From contig DASVWC010000111.1 in assembly GCA_036389835.1 (NCBI GenBank), forward strand, positions 16,002-80,001: a stretch of 64,000 nucleotides of DNA, written 5' to 3'. Every line of letters starts with the position of its first letter. Positions within the stretch are counted from its first letter, which is position 1. The stretch comes from AC-37 sp036389835 (GTDB lineage Bacteria; Actinomycetota; Thermoleophilia; Solirubrobacterales; Thermoleophilaceae). Of this stretch, positions 56,789-64,000 are shown one piece after another. The notes under the pieces are model-generated. The model saw only the letters and a list, made by a program, of their open reading frames with translations, was not told the origin of the DNA and ran no database searches. A program made the position numbers and the translations under genes.

Positions 56789-57289
56789 GCCGACGACGTT
56801 CCAGAAGTCGCCCTCGATCGACTCCACCAGCGCGGCCCCGCGTCCCTGGATCGCGTAGCCGCCGGCGCGACCCTCCCACTCGCCGGATTGGAGGTACCAG
56901 TCGAGCAGCGGTCGATCGAGGCGGTTGAACCGGACCCTCGTACACGCACAGGACGTGCGCTCCGCTCCGTGCTCCTTGACGGCCATCCCACTCCAGACCT
57001 CGTGAGTCCGGTCGGACAGGAGGAGCAGCATGGCCATGGCGTCGTCCCGAGTGGCCGGCTTCCCGAACACCCGCCCGTCGAGGAAGACGTCGGTGTCCAC
57101 GCCGAGCACGAGCTCGCCCTCCACGGACCTGGCCTTGCGCAGGGCGTTCTCCACCACCACGTGCCGCGGCTCGCCCTCGGTCAGCTCCTCGACGCCGTGC
57201 GGCTCCGCGACCACGAAATCGACCCCGAGCTGCTCGAGGATCGCCCGGCGCTGCGGAGACCGCGACGCCAGGGTGACGCGCGGCGTCAA
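56738..57289 (-). CDS. maf: Maf-family nucleoside triphosphate pyrophosphatase
   Basis: A 183-residue Maf protein hydrolyses dTTP/UTP or modified NTPs to monophosphates. LASRSPQRRAILEQLGVDF is the defining N-terminal motif, with GVDTDVFLDGRVFGKP and GRAGGYAIQGRGAALVESIE further on. The start is TTG at 57289, overlapping the ndk stop (TTGA). It is shorter than the family average by a few residues. Its 3' end overlaps the convergent DUF559 gene. Confidence 0.93.
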   Translation of the reverse strand: MTPRVTLASRSPQRRAILEQLGVDFVVAEPHGVEELTEGEPRHVVVENALRKARSVEGELVLGVDTDVFLDGRVFGKPATRDDAMAMLLLLSDRTHEVWSGMAVKEHGAERTSCACTRVRFNRLDRPLLDWYLQSGEWEGRAGGYAIQGRGAALVESIEGDFWNVVGLPVPDLLELAPALFRA

Positions 57290-57693
57290 CCGAGCTCGGG
57301 GAAGAAGATCCCGATCTCGCGCTGCGCCGACTCGGCCGAGTCGGATCCGTGCACGAGGTTGGTCTGGACCTCGAGGCCGAAGTCCCCGCGGATCGAGCCG
57401 GGGGCGGCCTCGATCGGGTTGGTCGCGCCGATCACCTGGCGCGCGGCCTTGACGGCCTCGTGGCCCTCGAGGACCATCGCGACGAGCGGACCGCCGGTGA
57501 TGAAGTCGACGAGGTCGCCGAAGAACGGCTTCTCACGGTGCTCCTCGTAGTGGCGCTCGGCCAGCTCGCGCTCGACGGTCATGTGCTTGAGCGCCGCGAT
57601 GCGCAGCCCCTTGCGCTCGAAGCGGGCGATGACCTCGCCGGTGAGGGCGCGCGCGAAGGCGTCGGGCTTGACGAGGATGAGCGTCCGGTCCAT
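57286..57693 (-). CDS. ndk: Nucleoside-diphosphate kinase
   Basis: A 135-residue Ndk balances NTP pools by phosphate transfer via a phospho-His. MDRTLILVKPDAFARALTGE and the active-site loop NLVHGSDSAESAQREI (His115) are conserved. The ATG at 57693 gives the usual N-terminus; TAGGCT lies 10 nt upstream. Coupled to maf by TTGA. Confidence 0.97.
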   Translation of the reverse strand: MDRTLILVKPDAFARALTGEVIARFERKGLRIAALKHMTVERELAERHYEEHREKPFFGDLVDFITGGPLVAMVLEGHEAVKAARQVIGATNPIEAAPGSIRGDFGLEVQTNLVHGSDSAESAQREIGIFFPELG

Positions 57694-57703
57694 GCGGCCG
57701 GGA

Positions 57704-57709
57704 AGCCTA
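57704..57709 (-). promoter_or_regulatory. -10 element (TAGGCT) of ndk-maf
   Basis: TAGGCT ends 10 nt before the ndk ATG, leaving a leader of 3-4 nt. Confidence 0.5.
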
Positions 57710-57742
57710 CGAGGCCGCGTCAACCGGCGCCGCGAGCCGCTG

Positions 57743-58738
57743 CTAGAAGGGGTCGGTCTGCGGCCGCGAGCGGCGCGCCGGCTGCTCCGCGGTCGCGTCG
57801 GTTACGCGCGAGCTCGGATCCGGCGGCGGCGGGGGGTCGCGCAGCACGCGTGCCGGGCGAGCCTCGCGCTCGGCGTCGCGGACCGGGCGGAAGGCCGCCT
57901 CCGCGCGGCTCGAAGCGGCGCCGTCCGCGCGGGCCGAAGCGGCGCCGTCCGCGCGGCTGCTCCGACGCGAGGAGGGCGGCTCCGCCTGGGCGCGGCTAGA
58001 TGATGGCGCGTCGGCGCGCGCCCGGCCCGCGGGCGGAGCATCGGCGCGGGTCTCGCGGCTCGCCGGCGCCGCGTCCGCGCGCGCGGCCCGGCCCGGCTGC
58101 GGCCCCTCGGCTCGCGGGGACCGCCCGCCGCGGGGCGCGTCGGTCGTGGACTCGATTCCCGGCTCGGCGCGGCGCTCGTCGCGCGCGGCGGCCGTCTGGC
58201 GCGCGGGCGCGGAGCGCTCGGCGCGCCCGGCCGCCGGCGTGCGCCGTCCCCGGCGCCGCTGCGGCTCCGGCGCGGCCGCCGTGGCCGGCGGCGCCACCTC
58301 GGCCTCGCAGTACGGGCAGATCTGCCAGCGCGGGTCGAGCGGGCGCGCGCAGTCGTGACACGGCTCCTTCAGCCGCCGCGTGCAGTGCGGGCAGCGCAGG
58401 AAGGCCTTCTCGATGTCGTGGCCGCAGTGCGGGCAGGTCGACTCCTGCAGGTGGAGCAGCCGCGCCTCCGCAGCCGCGATCTCCAGCTCGCGCTCGCGCG
58501 CGTCCTCGAGGTACTCCGGCGGGCGGACGATCGCGTAGACGATCGAGCCCACGAACGGGAAGAAGCCCGCCGCGGCGGTGGCGCAGACCACCAGCATCGG
58601 ATCGGCGACCCGCCGGCGCGCGTCCGCGTACGTCCACCAGACCAGCGCGAAGTAGATCGCGGCAAGGAACAGCAGCAGCAGCTTGACCGCGAGGTTCAGC
58701 CCGTCATTAGTGATGCCGAAGATGGCGGGGGCGACCAC
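57743..58738 (-). CDS. Membrane protein with double zinc ribbon and Ala/Arg/Ser-rich tail
   Basis: A 331-residue protein: two N-terminal membrane helices (about 15-35 and 45-70), a double zinc ribbon with CPHCGHD, CPHCTRR, CHDCARP and CPYCEAE (about 103-150), then a 180-residue disordered tail of Ala, Arg, Ser and Pro containing short repeats (ADGAASAR, ADGAASSR). The ribbons resemble DZANK-type domains of unknown partners. GTG start at 58738 with TACACT 9 nt upstream. Function unknown. Confidence 0.8.
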   Translation of the reverse strand: MVAPAIFGITNDGLNLAVKLLLLFLAAIYFALVWWTYADARRRVADPMLVVCATAAAGFFPFVGSIVYAIVRPPEYLEDARERELEIAAAEARLLHLQESTCPHCGHDIEKAFLRCPHCTRRLKEPCHDCARPLDPRWQICPYCEAEVAPPATAAAPEPQRRRGRRTPAAGRAERSAPARQTAAARDERRAEPGIESTTDAPRGGRSPRAEGPQPGRAARADAAPASRETRADAPPAGRARADAPSSSRAQAEPPSSRRSSRADGAASARADGAASSRAEAAFRPVRDAEREARPARVLRDPPPPPDPSSRVTDATAEQPARRSRPQTDPF

Positions 58739-58747
58739 TGCGCGGGG

Positions 58748-58753
58748 AGTGTA
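58748..58753 (-). promoter_or_regulatory. -10 element (TACACT) of the zinc-ribbon gene
   Basis: TACACT lies 9 nt before the GTG at 58738. Confidence 0.5.
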
Positions 58754-58794
58754 GCCGCGGTCGAGGCGGCCAGACCGCCCCCGTGACGCCGGCG

Positions 58795-58911
58795 TCAGAG
58801 CAGGAGGCGGCCCAGCCCGTAGCCGATCCCGAAGAAGACGAGGATCACCGCGGCGACCAGCACGGCCACCAGCCCGACCATCGCCAGGATGCTCGGCCCC
58901 TCCTCGCTCAC
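58795..58911 (-). CDS. Single-helix small membrane protein coupled to folC
   Basis: A 38-residue peptide, MSEEGPSILAMVGLVAVLVA followed by AVILVFFGIGYGLGRLLL: one membrane helix with an acidic N-terminus. Its GTG at 58911 overlaps the folC stop (GTGA), and it ends with TGA at 58795. The frame is exactly filled by the helix, which supports a real gene. Function unknown; such peptides often sit in actinobacterial operons. Confidence 0.68.
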   Translation of the reverse strand: MSEEGPSILAMVGLVAVLVAAVILVFFGIGYGLGRLLL

Positions 58912-60155
58912 AGCGCCGACGCCCTCGCCGCCGCGTCCTCGCGCACGAGGTCGGCGATCAGGTAGATCGAGCCCGTGGCCACCACCGCGCCGTCCGCTCC
59001 CGCGATCTCGCGGGCGCGCGCGAGGGCGGCGCGCGGGTCGGCGACGGTCTCGGCGGGGGGGCCGCCGATCTGCTCCCAGAGCGAGGTCAGGGTGCCCGGT
59101 GACAGCGCGCGCGGGTTGGCCGACCGCGTGAAGACGGCTCGGTCGAGCGCCGGGACGAGCGCGCGCAGCATGCCGGCGGCGTCCTTGTCGTCGAGCACCG
59201 CGACGACCCCGATGCGCGGACGCCGCTCCCCGAGCACCTCGGGCAGCGCGCTCGCGAGCGCGCCCATGCCCGACGGGTTGTGGGCGCCGTCGAGGATCGT
59301 GAGCGGGCGGTCGCCGATCGGCTGGAGCCTGCCGGGGACGCGCACCTCGGCGGCCGCGCGAGCGACGGCGCGCTCGTCGAGCTCGCCGAGGAACGCCTCC
59401 GCGGCGGCGCGGGCGAGCGCGAAGTTGCCGCGCTGGAAGCCGGTGAGGGGCAGCGCGGGAGGCGCGGCCGCGGCGGGCGCGGCCGCGCGCATCAGCCGCG
59501 CGTGCCGCTCGGCCACCACCCGCGCGACCACCTCCTCCGCAGCCGTGTCGAGCTTCGGCGGCACCACCAGCACGGCGTGGTCGCGCACCACCGCGAGCTT
59601 CTCGTCGGCGATGTCCGCGACGGTCGGCCCCAGCCAGCGGGTGTGCTCGAGCGCGACCCCCGTGAGCACCTGCACCTTCGACGGGATCACGTTCGTCGCG
59701 TCGTAGCGCCCGCCGAGCCCGGCCTCGACCACCGCGACCTCGACCCGCCCGAGCGCGAGCGCGTGGTAGGCCGCCGCCGTGAGCGCCTCGAACTGGGTCA
59801 CGCCGTCGTCCTCGTCGAGCGTCCGGTCCACCATCCGCGCCGCGCGCGCGGCGGCGGCCACCGCGGCCCCGAACTCGTCGCCGCTGAGCGGCCGCTCCCC
59901 CACCTCGATCCGCTCCGCGAACGAGCCCAGGTGCGGCGAGGTGTACGTCCCGGTCCGCACCCCGTGGCGCTCCAGGATCGCGGCGACCATCCGCGTCGTG
60001 GACGACTTGCCGTTCGTCCCCACCACGTGGATCGACGCGAACCGCCGCTGCGGCATCCCCAGCGCGGTCATCAGCTTGTGCATGCGGTCGAGCCCGAACC
60101 GCATGCCGAACAGCTCGAGGTCGAGCAGGTACTCCTCGGCCTCGCGCAGCGTCAT
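58908..60155 (-). CDS. folC: Folylpolyglutamate synthase / dihydrofolate synthase
   Basis: A 415-residue Mur-ligase-fold enzyme that adds glutamate to folates. P-loop VVGTNGKSSTTRMVAAILER, TYTSPHLGSFAERIEVGERP, VEAGLGGRYDATNVI and ILDGAHNPSGM are diagnostic. The ATG at 60155 overlaps the upstream MBL-gene stop (ATGA), and its own stop overlaps the small membrane peptide. Confidence 0.96.
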   Translation of the reverse strand: MTLREAEEYLLDLELFGMRFGLDRMHKLMTALGMPQRRFASIHVVGTNGKSSTTRMVAAILERHGVRTGTYTSPHLGSFAERIEVGERPLSGDEFGAAVAAAARAARMVDRTLDEDDGVTQFEALTAAAYHALALGRVEVAVVEAGLGGRYDATNVIPSKVQVLTGVALEHTRWLGPTVADIADEKLAVVRDHAVLVVPPKLDTAAEEVVARVVAERHARLMRAAAPAAAAPPALPLTGFQRGNFALARAAAEAFLGELDERAVARAAAEVRVPGRLQPIGDRPLTILDGAHNPSGMGALASALPEVLGERRPRIGVVAVLDDKDAAGMLRALVPALDRAVFTRSANPRALSPGTLTSLWEQIGGPPAETVADPRAALARAREIAGADGAVVATGSIYLIADLVREDAAARASAL

Positions 60156-60829
60156 GAGGCCGGAAGCCCCTGCACGAAGTCGACGAACCTGCGCGCGTCG
60201 CGCAGCGGGGGGCCGTGCCCGAAGCAGACCAGCGCGGGCTCGAGCGGAGCGAGCCTGCGCGCGGACTCGCGGTTGCGCGGCGGGTCCGGGGTGAACGGCA
60301 CCGGCGGCTCGTGGAGCCCCGGCACCCCCGTGGACGGGTGCATCCCGAACAGGACGTCCCCGAGGATCAGCGCACGGTCGGACTCGCGCCAGAAGGAGAG
60401 GTGGCCGAGCGAATGCCCGGGCGTCTCGATGACCTCGAAGCCGGCGGCCAGCTCGTCGCCCTCGCGGAGGACGCGGTCGACCTGGCGGCCGGGACCGGCG
60501 AGGAACCGCGCGCTGAACCTGTTGCGCGGATGCCCCGGCTGCTTCCGGAGGATCGCCGGGCCGCCGCCCTCCGCCGCCTCGACGTCGCGCTCGCCGACCC
60601 AGTACGGGAGGCCGAGCTTCGCGCAGACCGCGTCGCTCGAGCCCTGGTGGTCGGGGTGCGCGTGGGTGAGCGCGTGAGCCGTGACCTCGCGGCCGTCGAG
60701 CTGGCGCAGGATGCGCCGCCTGGCGAACCGCGTGGCGGAGTCCACGAGGACGTCCCCCATGAGGTACGCGTTGAACATGTTCGGGGGGAAGCCCTTGAGC
60801 TGGTAGAGGCCGTCGGCGATCTGCTTCAT
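60152..60829 (-). CDS. Metallo-beta-lactamase-fold hydrolase
   Basis: A 225-residue MBL-fold protein with the metal motif THAHPDHQGSS, a later His in ETPGHSLGHLSF, the Asp of LILGDVLFG and a final His in CFGHGPPL, a complete dinuclear site. Similar proteins act on thioesters, lactones or glyoxalase-type substrates; the actual one is unknown. The ATG at 60829 has TAGGCT 8 nt upstream. First gene of a three-gene unit with folC and the small membrane peptide. Confidence 0.9.
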   Translation of the reverse strand: MKQIADGLYQLKGFPPNMFNAYLMGDVLVDSATRFARRRILRQLDGREVTAHALTHAHPDHQGSSDAVCAKLGLPYWVGERDVEAAEGGGPAILRKQPGHPRNRFSARFLAGPGRQVDRVLREGDELAAGFEVIETPGHSLGHLSFWRESDRALILGDVLFGMHPSTGVPGLHEPPVPFTPDPPRNRESARRLAPLEPALVCFGHGPPLRDARRFVDFVQGLPAS

Positions 60830-60837
60830 CGCGCGTG

Positions 60838-60843
60838 AGCCTA
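60838..60843 (-). promoter_or_regulatory. -10 element (TAGGCT) of the MBL-folC operon
   Basis: TAGGCT, an 8-nt gap and the ATG at 60829: a leaderless arrangement. Confidence 0.6.
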
Positions 60844-60869
60844 ATGCGGAGCGCGCCGGGCGCGCCCGC

Positions 60870-62522
60870 CTACGTGGCGACGTTCACCGTGCCGGCGCCC
60901 TGGCCGGGCTCGACCGCCCGCAGCGAGGGGGCCTCCACCGCCGACAGCGCGTCGGCGATCGGCCGCGGGCGGCCGACCTTGTGGCCCTGCGCGTACCCGA
61001 CGCCGAGCTCGCGCAGCATCCGGAGGGCCTCCTCGTCGGAGGCGAACACGGCGATCGTCTGCGCGCCGGTCCCCTTGGCGACGTCCACGAGCGCCTTCAC
61101 CACGAGCTGCGCGGTGCGGCTCTCCGAGAGGGTCACGATCAGGTCGCCGTCGATCTTGAGGAAGTCCACCGGCAGGTCCTTGAGGAAGCGGAACGACCCG
61201 AAGCTCGTGCCGAAGTCGTCGAGCGCGAACGAGCAGCCCATCGCGCGCAGTCGCTTGGCCAGGCGGCTCGCGCCCTCGGAGTCCTCGATCGCCACGCGCT
61301 CGGGCACCTCGAGGATCAGGCGAGCCGGGTCGATGCCGGTCGTCGCGAGCTCGCGCTCGATGGCCGGCAGCAGCGCCGGGTCCTCGAGCGACTCGGCCGA
61401 CAGGTTCACCTCGAGCCGGATGTCGCGCCCGACCTGCGCCTGCTCGGCGATCGTGCGGATCGCACGCCGCACGACCCACTGGTCGATCTGGCCGGTGAGC
61501 CCGGCCCGCCGGGCGGTCCCGAAGAACGCCTGCGGCAGGATCAGGCCGCCGTCGGCCGCGGTCATGCGGAGCAGGAGCTCGTGCTGGGCGATCGTGCCGC
61601 TGTGGAGGTCGAGCACCGGCTGCCCGTGCAGCGAGAACCCGTCCTCGCGCAGGGCGCGCTCGATCTCCTCGGGACCGATCGACGGGTCGTCGATGTCGGC
61701 GAGCCCGGCGCTTGACCCGCCGGGCGCGGCCGCGCGCAGTCGCTCGGCCTCGGCCTGGGCGGCGTGGAGCTCGCCGCGCAGCCGCTCGTTCTCCGCCCGC
61801 AGCCAGTCCACCTCCGAGGAGCTCGCCGGCGGCCCCGCGGCGGGGGCGTCCGCGACCGGCGCGGCCTCGGCCGGGACCTCCTCGACCGGCGCGGCCGAGG
61901 CGTCGAAGATCAGCAGCGCGCCGGCCGGGTTCCAGCGCTGCTCGACGCGCATGCCGCCGGGCCGCCAGCCGTCGTCGCCGAGCGGGTCCGGCAGCTCGCC
62001 GCCGTCGAGGGCGGTCACGATCAGGCGCAGCACGTCGGCGTGGCGCTTCTTCATCCGGTGGAGCTCCACCGGGTTGCCGCGGTGCGTGATGACGTCCTGG
62101 AGCGCGAGGTTCAGGTGGTAGCCGTCGCCCATCCGGATCGGCACGAACGCGACCTGGGTCTTGAGGCGCGAGCCGTCGCGGCGGTGGGTGGCGAGCTCGA
62201 TCGTCGCGCCGGCCGTCCCGTCGCGCTCCTCGCCGCGCACGATCGGGTCGATCAGGGCGCGCATCTCGCTCTGCTCCTCGGGCACAACCAGCGTCGTGGC
62301 CAGCTCCTCGCCGGTCATCTCGCCGGCCGCCCAGCCGAAGCGCTTCTCGGCCGCCGCCGTCCAGGCGATGACCTTGCCCTCGGCGTCGATCGAGAGGTAC
62401 TCGCCGGAGAGGAAGCGCGTGATGGTCGCCTCGTGGCGCTGGAGCGCCTCCTGGCTCACGCCGAGGGCGGCCTCGGCGAGGTCGGCTGGCTCTGTGGTGT
62501 GACCGGCGGTTGGCTCAGACAT
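60870..62522 (-). CDS. PAS + EAL-domain protein, probably a degenerate c-di-GMP effector
   Basis: A 550-residue cytoplasmic regulator: PAS domain (about 30-150), a Glu/Arg coiled coil (about 240-275) and an EAL domain (about 300-540). The EAL motif reads HELLLRM, the metal-binding DDFGTSFGSF is kept and KIDG is present, but the stretch that is normally AEGVE reads AVFAS, losing the loop glutamates needed for hydrolysis. I infer c-di-GMP binding rather than degradation. There is no GGDEF domain. It sits between clpX and the MBL-folC unit, where many actinobacteria have valS. Confidence 0.88.
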   Translation of the reverse strand: MSEPTAGHTTEPADLAEAALGVSQEALQRHEATITRFLSGEYLSIDAEGKVIAWTAAAEKRFGWAAGEMTGEELATTLVVPEEQSEMRALIDPIVRGEERDGTAGATIELATHRRDGSRLKTQVAFVPIRMGDGYHLNLALQDVITHRGNPVELHRMKKRHADVLRLIVTALDGGELPDPLGDDGWRPGGMRVEQRWNPAGALLIFDASAAPVEEVPAEAAPVADAPAAGPPASSSEVDWLRAENERLRGELHAAQAEAERLRAAAPGGSSAGLADIDDPSIGPEEIERALREDGFSLHGQPVLDLHSGTIAQHELLLRMTAADGGLILPQAFFGTARRAGLTGQIDQWVVRRAIRTIAEQAQVGRDIRLEVNLSAESLEDPALLPAIERELATTGIDPARLILEVPERVAIEDSEGASRLAKRLRAMGCSFALDDFGTSFGSFRFLKDLPVDFLKIDGDLIVTLSESRTAQLVVKALVDVAKGTGAQTIAVFASDEEALRMLRELGVGYAQGHKVGRPRPIADALSAVEAPSLRAVEPGQGAGTVNVAT

Positions 62523-62676
62523 CTGGAGGGGCAGAGGGCGCTGGCTCGGCGCGCGCCTCTACCCGTCCATTCGGCACCCCGCGCGTGTATGTGCGCGCAT
62601 CTGGAATGCGTCTAGAACAAGCGTCCACCCGTCTCTGCAACGGATCCTGCAAGCCCGCTCGCGGTGCGGCGCGCGG
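62523..62676. other. Intergenic region between clpX and the EAL gene
   Basis: 154 nt. It contains CGCAT-N5-ATGCG (62596-62610), a short inverted repeat about 75 nt before the EAL start, and two TTGCAG hexamers near clpX. No -10 matching the leaderless pattern is seen at the ATG, nor a ribosome binding site. No gene recognised. Confidence 0.35.
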
Positions 62677-63954
<1,278 letters not shown>

Positions 63955-63988
63955 CTGATGTGTCCCCTCCGGGCCGCCTTGCGTGACC

Positions 63989-63994
63989 AGCCTA
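63989..63994 (-). promoter_or_regulatory. Candidate -10 element (TAGGCT) of clpX
   Basis: TAGGCT at the right edge of the window, 34 nt before the ATG, identical to the hexamer used by ndk and the MBL gene. It would give a leader near 27 nt that includes the AGGGGAC ribosome binding site. Confidence 0.4.
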
Positions 63995-64000
63995 GTGCTG

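Overview
The window is 64 kb of very GC-rich bacterial chromosome. The gene content and order (clpX, folC, ndk, mreBCD, rodA, an RNase E/G gene, rplU-rpmA, obgE, proBA, nadD, rsfS, leuS, comEA-comEC-holA, rpsT, lepA) point to an actinobacterium. I infer a deep-branching lineage such as the Solirubrobacterales (Thermoleophilia) from the composition, the MEDS-domain regulators and the many small secreted and lipoproteins; no rRNA or marker comparison was possible. I recognise no rRNA, CRISPR array, phage or transposase gene. There are two tRNA genes, tRNA-Pro(CGG) and tRNA-Ala(GGC).

Layout. 1-17 kb is an accessory region: a Tat-exported phosphoesterase (cut by the window edge), a pair of MEDS-domain partner-switch regulators, an acyltransferase, an aldo/keto reductase, a second mreB, a LemA/DUF2207 pair, a nuclease beside tRNA-Pro, msrA, a Nudix hydrolase and secreted proteins. 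17-30 kb holds lepA, murJ, rpsT, holA, comEC, comEA and leuS. 30-36 kb is accessory: a GNAT protein, a penicillin-acylase/catalase-like pair, and a small degraded island in which a nuclease-like reading frame runs through tRNA-Ala into a Phd-type antitoxin fragment. 36-45 kb carries rsfS, nadD, proA, proB, obgE, rpmA and rplU, interrupted by a flavin monooxygenase, an EamA exporter and a Ser/Thr kinase. 45-48 kb is a plus-strand cassette (DUF1059, P450, lipoprotein, NRAMP-like transporter). 48-56 kb is the elongasome operon mreB-mreC-mreD-PBP2-rodA followed by RNase E/G. 56-64 kb carries maf, ndk, folC, an EAL regulator and clpX.

Expression signals are unusually legible. At least thirteen genes have a TAnnnT -10 hexamer exactly 6-8 nt before the start codon, which implies leaderless mRNAs. 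Several of these decide the start codon. Adjacent genes are joined again and again by 4-bp NTGA overlaps in which the start is ATG, GTG, TTG or CTG; three genes appear to use CTG. Five of eleven convergent pairs share one CTAG as both stop codons.

The most unusual locus is 34.8-35.6 kb: a LexA-type SOS palindrome overlaps the -10 of a leaderless PD-(D/E)XK-like gene that has lost its catalytic strand, and its frame stays open through tRNA-Ala and into an antitoxin. A 49-nt interrupted palindrome beside 24-bp tandem repeats inside comEC is the second signal of note.
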